Source of the DNA: a virus
Length of the DNA: 21,997 nucleotides
Direction: 5' to 3' (one strand)
IMG/VR virus record: IMGVR_UViG_3300030099_000084
Location: 1-21,997 of that record
Numbering within the stretch: the first letter of the stretch is position 1; each line of letters begins with the position of its first letter. The notes under the pieces were generated by a model. It did not search any database. It was not told the DNA's origin and saw only the letters and a program-made list of their open reading frames with translations. Below, piece by piece: positions 5,345 through 13,328 of the stretch. The position numbers were made by a program, and so were the translations under genes.

Positions 5345-5985
5345 GTTTTACCTTAACTACATTAACAGCATCAATACAAGAGTGGACACAAAATGATGAA
5401 GCCACTTTTGTAGCAGAGATACCTTTTTTCATAAAAAATGCAGAAGAAAGAATATTTAAAGTTGTTGATTTAGATTATTTCAGAAAAAATGTGACTGGAA
5501 CAATGACAAGTGGCAATAAATTTTTAGAAAAACCATCTGATTATTTAGCAACCTTCTCATTATCTTATGTAAAAGATAGTGCAAATGTATTTTTATTGCA
5601 AAAAGATGTAAACTACATTCAAGAGTTTACTCCAAATCCAAGCACAACTGGTAGTCCTAGATTTTATTCATCTTTTGATGTCGATACATTTATAGTTGCA
5701 CCAACTCCAGATTCCAGCTATGCCGTTGAATTACATTATTATTATAGACCTGCTTCATTAACGACTGATAACTCAGGAAGCACATGGATAAGCACAAATG
5801 CACCTGATGCCTTATTGTATGCTTCACTTGTTGAGGCATATACTTTTATGAAAGGTGAGTCAGATTTAATACAGCTTTATACTGCAAGATTTACAGAAGC
5901 CATGAGTAGACTTAAAGTATATGGTGAGGGACAAGAAAATACAGATGCTTTTAGGGAGGGTTTGGTCAGAGTTCCAAAACAATAG
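5341..5985 (+). CDS. SU10-type head-tail adaptor protein
   Basis: This 214-residue protein belongs, by recognition, to the SU10/phiEco32-type adaptor family that forms the ring between portal and tail nozzle. Features: N-terminal helical region 'SIQEWTQNDEATFVAEIPFF' (residues 11-30), 'IKNAEERIFKVVDLDYFRKN', a beta core with 'LEKPSDYLATFSLSY' and 'GSPRFYSSFDVDTFIVAPTP', the strand 'YAVELHYYYRPASLT', and C-terminal helix 'APDALLYASLVEAYTFMKGE'. Length and order agree with the family. It would act in the neck of the virion with the gp4-like protein at 4362. It overlaps the previous stop by four bases. Confidence 0.85.
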   Translation: MSFTLTTLTASIQEWTQNDEATFVAEIPFFIKNAEERIFKVVDLDYFRKNVTGTMTSGNKFLEKPSDYLATFSLSYVKDSANVFLLQKDVNYIQEFTPNPSTTGSPRFYSSFDVDTFIVAPTPDSSYAVELHYYYRPASLTTDNSGSTWISTNAPDALLYASLVEAYTFMKGESDLIQLYTARFTEAMSRLKVYGEGQENTDAFREGLVRVPKQ

Positions 5986-5996
5986 AAGGTAGCAAA

Positions 5997-6716
5997 ATGA
6001 AAAACAAAAGCATAGCTATTGTTGCACTTGGCAATAGTTTTTCAGAATATATATTAGCTAAGATAAGAAGTGAAAAATTTGATGAAGTTTGGACGATAAA
6101 CTCTATGTCTGGAGTTATCTACCATGACAAATGTTTTATGATGGATCCACCCTCAAGATTTCTTGATACGCCTAATGCTGGTAAACAAACAGACGTAATG
6201 ACAGAAAGACTTCTAACTAAAAAAGACATACCAATATATTCTTGTTGTTTAGATGAAAGATGTCCTGACGTTATAGAATATCCTTTACAAGAAGTTATTC
6301 AAAAAACTGGCTATGCTTATTTTAATAATACAGTGTCATACTCTTTAGGTTATGCAGTATCACAAAAAGTGTCAGATTTACATTTGTATGGAATAGATTT
6401 TACTCATAAAAGTGTCGCTTTTGCAGAGGCAGGCAGAGCCTGTTGTGAGTTTTGGTTGGCTATAGCTATTTCAAAAAAAATTAAAGTTCATATAGCAAAT
6501 AGTTCATCTTTACTAGATATGAATGTTCCAGACGATGAAAAACTTTATGGATACCATAGGCTTGATGACCCACTTGTTTCCACAACCACACAAGGTAATA
6601 TGTTAATAACAAAAAAGTCAAAATTAGAACCACCAGAGCCTTTAGACTCTAAGCCTAATTTAATTGGTAGAGTTGACATACCTGGCATAAGTTATGAGGA
6701 GAAGAAAAATGTTTGA
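5997..6716 (+). CDS. Rossmann-like protein, DUF115/MptE-like
   Basis: This 239-residue alpha/beta protein begins with a hydrophobic strand and a nucleotide-binding-like loop, 'SIAIVALGNSFSEYIL' (residues 5-20). It continues with 'EVWTINSMSG' (30-39) and 'HDKCFMMDPPSRFLD' (43-57). Later motifs are 'YFNNTVSYSLGYAVSQ' (108-123), 'LHLYGIDF' (128-135) and 'EAGRACCEFWLAIA' (144-157). The order resembles the DUF115 / 6-hydroxymethylpterin pyrophosphokinase MptE-like fold. It is not an obvious virion protein, yet sits among neck and tail genes and overlaps the next gene by eight bases. It might modify a sugar or nucleotide, perhaps on a tail protein or the host surface; the substrate cannot be inferred. 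Six Cys are present, without a metal-cluster pattern. Confidence 0.6.
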   Translation: MKNKSIAIVALGNSFSEYILAKIRSEKFDEVWTINSMSGVIYHDKCFMMDPPSRFLDTPNAGKQTDVMTERLLTKKDIPIYSCCLDERCPDVIEYPLQEVIQKTGYAYFNNTVSYSLGYAVSQKVSDLHLYGIDFTHKSVAFAEAGRACCEFWLAIAISKKIKVHIANSSSLLDMNVPDDEKLYGYHRLDDPLVSTTTQGNMLITKKSKLEPPEPLDSKPNLIGRVDIPGISYEEKKNV

Positions 6717-6996
6717 TTTAGGATCAGGAACAGTTGGAAGTGTTAACATTAAAACATCACAAGGTGGTGGGTTAACAAACGAACAAATAGCAGATTTAGC
6801 TGTTGATAAGATAGCAGGTATATCAGATGAAGCACCACCTCATGTGAGACAACAAGCTAAATTATTTAAAGAGCAACTTAAAGGAGTTTTGTATCATTAT
6901 ATATTATTGGCAAGAAGAGAGGAACGTGCTAGTATAATTCAAGTTCTAAGATCAAGTGGTCAAAAAGAGACGGCTGAATATATAAGGAGACTTTAA
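6709..6996 (+). CDS. Conserved small helical protein
   Basis: This 95-residue protein starts at ATG 6709, chosen because GAGGAGAAG (6696-6704) stands five bases upstream, whereas the in-frame ATG at 6694 has none. The N-terminus is flexible and Gly-rich (MFDLGSGTVGSVNIKTSQGG). From residue 40 it is helical: 'APPHVRQQAKLFKEQLKGVL' (42-61), then 'YHYILLARREERASIIQVLR' and 'GQKETAEYIRRL'. The 'VR.QA..FK..L..V...Y...A...ER..I...L...G....AE.IRRL' pattern is conserved next to adaptor genes in marine phages. Its function is unknown; a scaffold, chaperone or minor virion role is possible. It overlaps the Rossmann gene. Confidence 0.65.
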   Translation: MFDLGSGTVGSVNIKTSQGGGLTNEQIADLAVDKIAGISDEAPPHVRQQAKLFKEQLKGVLYHYILLARREERASIIQVLRSSGQKETAEYIRRL

Positions 6997-6997
6997 T

Positions 6998-7450
6998 ATG
7001 GCTATAGCACAAGCAATGTGTACTGCATTTAAACAAGAGTTACTTCTTGGCACACATAATTTTGCAACAAACGGAAACGCTTTTAAATTAGCGTTATATG
7101 CAGAAGGTGGAGGGGGTAAATCTTCTACAACTGCGACATTAGGAGCAGCAACGACTGCATTTACAACAACTGGAGAAGTTGCAAATAGTGGTTCTTATAC
7201 TTCTGGAGGAGGCACACTAACTAAAGTTGCACCAACTACCTCTGGAACAACTGCTTTTACAGATTTTGCTGATTTAAGCTTTACCACTGCAACAATCACT
7301 GCAATGGGTGCTTTAATATATAATGACACTAATAGTGATAAAGCAGTGTGTGTATTAGATTTTACATCTAATAAAACTTCAACATCTGGCACTTTCACAA
7401 TTCAGTTTCCAACTGCCGATGCAAGTAATGCGATTATAAGGATAGCTTAA
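6998..7450 (+). CDS. Conserved virion structural protein (tail/fibre-associated, beta-rich)
   Basis: This 150-residue protein begins MAIAQAMCTAFKQELLLGTH and continues 'NFATNGNAFKLALYAEG'. Later come 'TGEVANSGSYTSGGGTLT', 'TTAFTDFADLSFTTATITAM', 'GALIYNDTNSDKAVCVLDF' and the ending 'TIQFPTADASNAIIRIA'. This is a very common marine-phage structural family; the N-terminal 'MAIAQAMC..FK.ELL...HNF' and C-terminal 'QFPTADASNAIIRIA' are distinctive. The body is beta strands with Thr/Ser/Gly turns. Its place ahead of the fibre genes suggests a tail or fibre-base protein. An AAGGAG inside the previous gene (about 6984-6989) serves as its ribosome binding site. The precise role is unknown. Confidence 0.75.
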   Translation: MAIAQAMCTAFKQELLLGTHNFATNGNAFKLALYAEGGGGKSSTTATLGAATTAFTTTGEVANSGSYTSGGGTLTKVAPTTSGTTAFTDFADLSFTTATITAMGALIYNDTNSDKAVCVLDFTSNKTSTSGTFTIQFPTADASNAIIRIA

Positions 7451-7451
7451 A

Positions 7452-8354
7452 TTGTCAAATACTACCTTACAAGGTTGGGGTAGAGGCACATGGGGTCAAG
7501 GAGCATGGAACGCTCCTATATCCGTTGAAATAGATAGCACTAGTCCCGTTCAAATACTTGGGACAACTGCTTTAGGCTCTGTGTTAGGCGTACCTGGTGT
7601 TTTTGTAAATGTTACTGGTGTTTCTTCTACTACTGCCATAAGTCAAACTGGTGCAAGCACAGTTACTTTTACTGTCACTGTAGTTTCTGGTAATCCTTCA
7701 AATCACCCATATTACAATCAAGGATCAACAAACAAGTACGCTATTGGTGGATCAACTGCTACCAGTGATGTTACTTTAACTATGTATGAAGGTAACACAT
7801 ACAGATTTGATCAAAGCGATAGTAGTAATGATGGTCATCCGATTAATTTTTATGAGGATAAAGACAAAAATACAGCATACACAAGTGGTGTAAGTTACAA
7901 TATAGATGGTTCTTCTGTTTCTCAATCATCTTATGTTGATACATCTACGTTTAATGCAGGCACAACTAGATATATAGAAATAACAGTTCCAGACGGAGCA
8001 CCAACACTTCATTATCAATGCTATAACCATGCTTTGATGGGATATTTTGCCAACACGCTTGGTATCCCCAATATAGCAACAACAACTGGAGCACCAGTTT
8101 CAGCTAACACTCCAGTAAGCATTGCAATGACAGGTGGATTAGGCAATGAAACTGTTGTCACATCAGTTGAAGTTGTGCCATCTGACTATAATAACACAAC
8201 ATCAGCTTTACAAGCACAACAATCTAATGTTGTCACAGTGCCTCAATGTGTGGTATCTTTAACAGGAGTAAGTGCTACTGGTGGCACTGGAGAGGAATTA
8301 GTATATAGTTTAATAGTTCCAAATCAAACAGCTAATTGGCAAGAGGTCGCATAA
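7452..8354 (+). CDS. Tail-associated protein with cupredoxin-like domain
   Basis: The 300-residue protein starts at TTG 7452, supported by AAGGA (7438-7442) nine bases upstream. The N-terminus has a Trp/Gly motif 'GWGRGTWGQGAWNAP' (residues 8-22), shared with the tail hub protein at 13329. Residues about 70-205 form a cupredoxin-like beta sandwich: 'HPYYNQGSTNKYAIGG', 'LTMYEGNTYRFDQSDSSNDG', 'HPINFYEDKD' and 'LHYQCYNHALMGYF'. His129, Cys190, His193 and Met196 are placed as type 1 copper ligands, and the C-x2-H-x2-M loop has the spacing of amicyanin. The rest is beta-rich with Val/Thr/Gly 'TGVSSTTAIS' stretches. This domain is known in marine-phage appendages, but a copper function is unproven. 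Confidence 0.7.
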   Translation: MSNTTLQGWGRGTWGQGAWNAPISVEIDSTSPVQILGTTALGSVLGVPGVFVNVTGVSSTTAISQTGASTVTFTVTVVSGNPSNHPYYNQGSTNKYAIGGSTATSDVTLTMYEGNTYRFDQSDSSNDGHPINFYEDKDKNTAYTSGVSYNIDGSSVSQSSYVDTSTFNAGTTRYIEITVPDGAPTLHYQCYNHALMGYFANTLGIPNIATTTGAPVSANTPVSIAMTGGLGNETVVTSVEVVPSDYNNTTSALQAQQSNVVTVPQCVVSLTGVSATGGTGEELVYSLIVPNQTANWQEVA

Positions 8355-9634
8355 TGGCAAGTACATTTGTAAACAATTTAAGACTCGAAGAAATGAACAC
8401 TGGCGAACAGTCAGGAACTTGGGGTACAAAAACAAACACTAATTTAGAACTCATAGGTGAGGCATTAGGTTTTGGCACAGAAGCTATAACGACAAACGCT
8501 GATACTCATACGACCACAGTAGCAGATGCTTCTACTGATCCTGGTAGAGCCATGTTTATTAAGTACACTGGAACATTAGATTCAGCTTGTACGATCACAA
8601 TAGCACCAAACACTCTAAGTAGGGTGCATATTATTGAAAATGGTACAAGTGGTTCACAAAATATTATCATATCTCAAGGTTCTGGAAGTAATGTAACAAT
8701 AACACCAGGCACTGCAAAGGTTGTTTACTTAGATGGAGCAGGTTCTGGTGCAGCAGTTGTTGATGCTTTTGCACATTTAGCTGCCGTAGATTTAACAGTC
8801 GATGATGATTTAATCGTAAGTGATGATATTACATTAAAATCAGATAGTGCTGTTCTTGGTTTTGGAGCCGACACTGATACAACACTTACTCATACAGATG
8901 GCACTGGACTTACACTCAATGGCACTAACAAACTTACATTTGGTGATGCAGCTAGTTTTGTTCAACAATCAAGTGATGGCACATTAAGAATAGATGGTGA
9001 GGCAATAATTGATTTGAATGCTAGTACAAGAGTTGATGTATCTGGTGATCTACAAGTTGGTGATGATTTAAGTTTAGCTTCTGATAGTGCAGTTTTAAAT
9101 TTTGGTGCAGATAGTGACGTAAATTTAACTCATGTTGCAGACTCAGCTTTATTACTAAATGACGCTATTAAGATGACTTTTAGAGATAGTGCTTTATCAG
9201 TAAGTTCTAGCACAGATGGGCAACTAGATGTAGACGCAGATACAGAAGTAGAAATAACAGCACCAACAATTGATTTGACTGCATCAACTAAAGTTACAGT
9301 AAGTAATGACGTTGAAGTCACTGGTAGATCTGTTGGTGTAACAGTGACGGCAGAAAATGATGGTAGCTTTGATTTAGCAGTAGGTAATGATTTTACTTGC
9401 ACCACTACTGGCAATACAGAGATTACATTTAGTAATGCTGCTGCTGGACAATCTGGCAACATAAAGTTTGTAAATGGTGGCAATCATACAATTACTGCAA
9501 ATGCACTAGTGGCAATAAATGCAGACACTCTTTCTGCTTTATCAGCAACTGGTACATATCATTTAGCTTATTATGTTACAGCAGCTAGTGGTAATAATAG
9601 TATCTTAGTTTCGGCATCAGCAATACTTACATAG
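8354..9634 (+). CDS. Tail fibre protein with 80-residue repeat
   Basis: The 426-residue protein starts at ATG 8354 (overlapping the previous TAA), not at the in-frame upstream ATG. The N-terminus 'STFVNNLRLEEMNTGEQSGT' and 'WGTKTNTNLELIGEAL' is a conserved fibre base domain of marine phages. From about residue 145 the chain becomes Asp/Ser/Thr/Leu-rich beta-helix-like repeats. Two copies of an 80-residue unit can be aligned: 'LKSDSAVLGFGADTDTTLTH' at 161 and 'LASDSAVLNFGADSDVNLTH' at 241. The C-terminal domain (about 325-426) ends in 'TYHLAYYVTAASGNNSILVS', a likely tip or trimerisation domain. It is expected to form trimeric shafts. There is no enzymatic motif. Confidence 0.8.
   Translation: MASTFVNNLRLEEMNTGEQSGTWGTKTNTNLELIGEALGFGTEAITTNADTHTTTVADASTDPGRAMFIKYTGTLDSACTITIAPNTLSRVHIIENGTSGSQNIIISQGSGSNVTITPGTAKVVYLDGAGSGAAVVDAFAHLAAVDLTVDDDLIVSDDITLKSDSAVLGFGADTDTTLTHTDGTGLTLNGTNKLTFGDAASFVQQSSDGTLRIDGEAIIDLNASTRVDVSGDLQVGDDLSLASDSAVLNFGADSDVNLTHVADSALLLNDAIKMTFRDSALSVSSSTDGQLDVDADTEVEITAPTIDLTASTKVTVSNDVEVTGRSVGVTVTAENDGSFDLAVGNDFTCTTTGNTEITFSNAAAGQSGNIKFVNGGNHTITANALVAINADTLSALSATGTYHLAYYVTAASGNNSILVSASAILT
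8834..9313 (+). repeat. Two tandem 240-base coding repeats in the tail fibre
   Basis: Residues 161-240 and 241-320 of the fibre are two diverged copies of one unit, beginning L[KA]SDSAVL[GN]FGAD[TS]D..LTH. The period is exactly 80 residues, or 240 bases. Similarity at DNA level is moderate, so duplication is old or the repeat is held by protein structure. Confidence 0.7.
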
Positions 9635-9642
9635 GATTTTAA

Positions 9643-12183
9643 ATGAGCATAGTAAAAGCAAATGGTGCAGGAGAAAGTGGTGGCTTTTACAATGGGGTTG
9701 CCACTCAAGGGCTACGATTAAATGATGGTGCTAGTCAATATTTAAGCAGAACACCATCAAGTGCAGGCAACAGAAGAACTTTTACTTTTAGTGCGTGGAT
9801 TAAAAGAGCACAACTTGATGCCAATAATGTTGGTGGTGGTAGTGATACTCCAATAATTTCAGCAGGAACAGCTAGTGTTTTTGATGTTTTAAGATTTGTT
9901 TCTCAAAATTTTACAACGCCAAAAGATATATTACACGTTTATACTTATGACGGAAGTGCAGATTATTCAGAAGAAGTAAATAGGTCATTTCGAGATACAG
10001 CTAATTGGTATAATATTGTATGGGCAGTAGATACCACACAATCAACTGCTGGAAATAGAATTAAATATTACGTTAATGGCACATTGCAAACAGCAGTATC
10101 TCAATATTATGCACAAGTACCTCAAAATTATGACTTCTCATTTAATTCAACTAATGCACACTGGATTGGTAGGAATTTAAATTCAACAAGCAGATATTTT
10201 GATGGATACTTGGCAGAGGTTAATTTTGTTGATGGTTTGCAACTAGCTGCCGACAATTTTGGTCAGACAAAAAATAATATTTGGATTGCCAAAAATCCAG
10301 ATGTTTCAGATTATGGTACAAATGGTTTTAGATTACAATTCAAAGAGGTGGGAGGCTCTGCAAACTCAAGTGGCATAGGTGCTGATACAAGTGGTAAGGG
10401 TAATCATTTCACTCCAAATAATATTAATGGTATTGATAGTAACTTTAAAGATTGTCCTGAAAACGTCTATTGTGTGATGAACGAACTTGATAAAGGTGGT
10501 AATGTTACATTAGAAAAAGGCAACCTTTCTGTGCAATCTACTGCCGATGATATAACAACAAGCACATTTCATTTTGATGTCGCAACAAGCAAAGTGTATG
10601 CTGAGTTTTATATAAACTCTAGTCCTGGATTATCGACTGCTATAGGTATAACTGAAAGTAGTGTTGCGTCATCTATATCAGATGCGTCTGGAAGTAATGC
10701 AGCTAGTTACTGGTATAATGCAAATGGTCAAACAAGACACACGAGTTATGCAAACTATGGTAATACATTTGCTGCGTCTGACATAATAAGTATTAGAGTT
10801 GATGAAGGATCACTATTTTTTTACAAAAATGGCACTATACAAAATAGTGGCACTGCAGCTTTTACTAGTTTAACTGGTACTTATTCTATATCTGTGGGTG
10901 AGTTTTCAGGTACAAATATACAAATATTTGCTAATTTTGGGCAAGATAGCACTTTTGTCAATACAGTATCTCAAGGTAATAATACAGATGCAAATGGTGA
11001 GGGAGATTTCAAATACTCTGTACCTAGTGGACATACGGCTTTATGCACAAAAAATTTAGCTAATCCTACTATAGGTCCAGATTCTGATACTAATTCAGAT
11101 GATCATCATGACACAGTTCTTTATACTGGTAATGGCTCTACACAATCAATAACGGGTCTTAAGTTTAAACCAGATTGGACATGGAGTAAAGATTTAAGTG
11201 CTGTAGTGAATCATGTTCTAACTGATTCAACAAGGGGAGTGTATAAAGACTTGTTTTCAAGTAGTAATTCTGTACAATCAAATGATACTGCTGGAGTAAC
11301 TGCTTTTAATGCACCTTCTTCAGTTGGAGCAACTGATGGTGGTTTTAATTTAAGTTCTAGCACAAATCATAACGTATCAACTAATAGTTATGCTTCTTGG
11401 AACTGGAAAGCTAATGGTGGTACGACTTCAACTGATAGTAATGGCTCTATCTCATCAACAGTACAGGCAAACACAACTGCTGGATTTAGCATTATTAATT
11501 GGAATGGCAATGAAACAAATGGTGCGACTATTGGACATGGATTAGGAGCAGCAGTTGAGGTAATTTGGACAAAATGTTTTAGTCACGCAACAAGTTGGGT
11601 TTGTGGCATAGGTGGGGTTACTGGATTTAGTACTAATGATTATTTAAGTTTAAATTCATCAAATGCCAAAGCCTCTTTAACTAATTTCTATCAAGCATAT
11701 GGATCAAGCACTTTTACAGTGGGTGTTTCTAGTGCAGATGAAATGAATAGAAACACTGGTGGTGTGGCTAGAAATTATATTACATACTGTTTTCGTTCTA
11801 TTGATGGTTATTCAAAAATGGGTTTCTATGATGGCGATGGTTCAGTAGGACCCTTTGTGTTTACAGGATTTAGACCAGCACTAATTATAATTAAAAATAC
11901 TGGCGATGCTAATAATTGGCAGATCTATGATGACATGAGAATAGGAGTAGGGGTAACTTCACACACAATCAATCCAGTTCTATCTGCAATAGCACCAAAC
12001 CTAGCAACGCAAGAGTTTGATAGCCAATCATATCCTATATTAGATTTATTATCTAATGGATTTAGACTCAGACTAGCAGGTACAGGTTCAACATTAGCAC
12101 AAAATGTTAATAAAGCTACTGGTACAAGATATTTCTACATGGCTTTTGCACACTCACCATTCAAGTTTGCTAACGCATTTTAA
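9643..12183 (+). CDS. Large tail protein, LamG/SPRY-type lectin domains, likely host recognition
   Basis: This 846-residue protein is mostly beta. After a short base (MSIVKANGAGESGGFYNGV), residues about 25-215 form a LamG/concanavalin A-like jelly roll: 'LRLNDGASQYLSRTPSS', 'RRTFTFSAWIKRAQLD', 'YYVNGTLQTAVSQYY' and 'DGYLAEVNFVDG'. Residues about 290-450 look like a SPRY-type sandwich ('KVYAEFYINSSPGLSTAIGI', 'DIISIRVDEGSLFFYKNG'). A C-terminal part resembles the DUF7483-type domain of marine phages ('LYTGNGSTQSITGLKFKPDW', 'ASWNWKANGG', 'GFSIINWNGN', 'YFYMAFAHSPFKFAN'). These lectin-like folds usually bind carbohydrate, so this is the best candidate receptor-binding protein. Asp- and Asn-rich loops may hold calcium. 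A weak AGGA precedes the start. Confidence 0.75.
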   Translation: MSIVKANGAGESGGFYNGVATQGLRLNDGASQYLSRTPSSAGNRRTFTFSAWIKRAQLDANNVGGGSDTPIISAGTASVFDVLRFVSQNFTTPKDILHVYTYDGSADYSEEVNRSFRDTANWYNIVWAVDTTQSTAGNRIKYYVNGTLQTAVSQYYAQVPQNYDFSFNSTNAHWIGRNLNSTSRYFDGYLAEVNFVDGLQLAADNFGQTKNNIWIAKNPDVSDYGTNGFRLQFKEVGGSANSSGIGADTSGKGNHFTPNNINGIDSNFKDCPENVYCVMNELDKGGNVTLEKGNLSVQSTADDITTSTFHFDVATSKVYAEFYINSSPGLSTAIGITESSVASSISDASGSNAASYWYNANGQTRHTSYANYGNTFAASDIISIRVDEGSLFFYKNGTIQNSGTAAFTSLTGTYSISVGEFSGTNIQIFANFGQDSTFVNTVSQGNNTDANGEGDFKYSVPSGHTALCTKNLANPTIGPDSDTNSDDHHDTVLYTGNGSTQSITGLKFKPDWTWSKDLSAVVNHVLTDSTRGVYKDLFSSSNSVQSNDTAGVTAFNAPSSVGATDGGFNLSSSTNHNVSTNSYASWNWKANGGTTSTDSNGSISSTVQANTTAGFSIINWNGNETNGATIGHGLGAAVEVIWTKCFSHATSWVCGIGGVTGFSTNDYLSLNSSNAKASLTNFYQAYGSSTFTVGVSSADEMNRNTGGVARNYITYCFRSIDGYSKMGFYDGDGSVGPFVFTGFRPALIIIKNTGDANNWQIYDDMRIGVGVTSHTINPVLSAIAPNLATQEFDSQSYPILDLLSNGFRLRLAGTGSTLAQNVNKATGTRYFYMAFAHSPFKFANAF

Positions 12184-12194
12184 AGGAGTAAAAT

Positions 12195-12746
12195 ATGGCT
12201 TGGACACATAATGGAAGAACAATAACAATAGGAACTGCATGGGTAAGCGATGACAATAAAAAATATCCTCGTCAATGGAACAATCTTACGGATGCAGAAA
12301 AAAAATCTGCTGGATTAGTTTGGAAAGATGATGCAGTTGTGGAAACTTACGACAATAGATTTTATTGGTCAAAAGGTGTAGAGCGTAATTTAGAAGATAT
12401 TAATGTAGTCGATGAAAGTGGAAAAGAGGTTATCGATCCCACTACTGGAAAACAAATGGTGCAACTTGGTCTAAAATCAATTTGGATAGACACCACAAAG
12501 AAAACAACAAATAATTTATTAAGCAACACAGATTGGCAAATAACTAGAAAATATGAAAAAGGAACTGCTATACCTAGTGCCACGACAACATATAGAGACA
12601 AGGTAAGGACAGCTTGTGATACAATTGAAACCAAAATAAATAATTGTAGTAACTTAACACAATTAATGGCTTTATTTGATCCACCAACAGACAGTGATGG
12701 TAATATTACAGGTGTAGCACCCATATTTGATTTACCTAATGAGTAA
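12195..12746 (+). CDS. Probable tail fibre assembly/chaperone-like protein
   Basis: This 183-residue protein follows the fibre gene directly with a strong AAAGGAG (12183-12189). N-terminal 'MAWTHNGRTITIGTAWVSDD' and 'YPRQWNNLTDAEKKSAGLVW' (about residues 24-43) are typical of short proteins encoded after phage tail fibres. 'LLSNTDWQITRKYEKGTAIP' (108-127) followed by 'YRDKVRTACDTIETKINNC' resembles the C-terminal module of tail fibre assembly proteins, where 'LL..TDW...R' and a helix 'R..L...' recur. It probably helps the fibre fold or attaches to it, or is a small appendage itself. No catalytic motif is present. Confidence 0.65.
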   Translation: MAWTHNGRTITIGTAWVSDDNKKYPRQWNNLTDAEKKSAGLVWKDDAVVETYDNRFYWSKGVERNLEDINVVDESGKEVIDPTTGKQMVQLGLKSIWIDTTKKTTNNLLSNTDWQITRKYEKGTAIPSATTTYRDKVRTACDTIETKINNCSNLTQLMALFDPPTDSDGNITGVAPIFDLPNE

Positions 12747-12751
12747 CAAAA

Positions 12752-13327
12752 ATGCCCATTACGTCTTTAAAATTTAGACCAGGAATAAATAAAGAAACAA
12801 CATCATATTCAAATAAAGGTGGATGGAACGATTGTGATCTTGTTCGTTTTCGTTTTGGATACCCTGAAAAATTAGGTGGATGGGAGAAGTATTCAACAAA
12901 CACTTTTCTTGGAACATCAAGATCCCTACATACATGGGCAAATTTACAAGGCAATAGTTACTTAGGCATTGGAACACAAATAAAATTCTATATAGAAGAA
13001 TCAGAAGGTTATAATGATATAACACCACTTAGACGCAAAGTTGTAAATGATGTAGTTGTTTTTGATTTAGAGGGTGGTGTAGTCAAATCAGTAATCACTG
13101 GGAATGCAGGAACTGGCTCAGTTGGCACAGTTGTAATAGATCGAGCACAAACAGTGAGCGTTCAGTCAAATAATCCAGTAGAAAGTTTAAGAATATTAGC
13201 AACTGCATCTCTTGGCACAGTTACAATAAGCACGCCACCAGTTACAACTAACTTGGCTATGACTTCAGCAGTTGGAACTGTCACTGTATCAGTAAATGAT
13301 TTAAGTGTTTCTGTTGGTGGTTCTTGA
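12752..13327 (+). CDS. Tail hub (P22 gp10-like) protein, N-terminal part
   Basis: This 191-residue ORF begins 'MPITSLKFRPGINKETTSYS' and continues 'GGWNDCDLVRFRFGYPEKLG' and 'GW..Y' to 'LHTWANLQGNSYLGIGTQIK'. This is the conserved start of gp10-like packaged-DNA stabilisation (hub/nozzle) proteins of marine phages, whose remainder is encoded by the next ORF. After 'YNDITPLRRK' (residues 87-96) it has about 95 residues not usual at this place, with three Gly-Thr-Val motifs (SVGTVVID 123-130, SLGTVTIS 153-160, AVGTVTVS 173-180). It stops at TGA 13325-13327, one base before the next ATG. Only a weak ribosome binding site precedes ATG 12752. It may be one half of a frameshifted protein. Confidence 0.75.
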   Translation: MPITSLKFRPGINKETTSYSNKGGWNDCDLVRFRFGYPEKLGGWEKYSTNTFLGTSRSLHTWANLQGNSYLGIGTQIKFYIEESEGYNDITPLRRKVVNDVVVFDLEGGVVKSVITGNAGTGSVGTVVIDRAQTVSVQSNNPVESLRILATASLGTVTISTPPVTTNLAMTSAVGTVTVSVNDLSVSVGGS

Positions 13328-13328
13328 T

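Noticed and set aside
9130-9483. 117-residue minus-strand ORF
   Set aside because: It lies fully inside the tail fibre gene, whose codons are well supported; low-stop antisense frames are expected opposite Ser/Asp/Val-rich repeats. There is no ribosome binding site.
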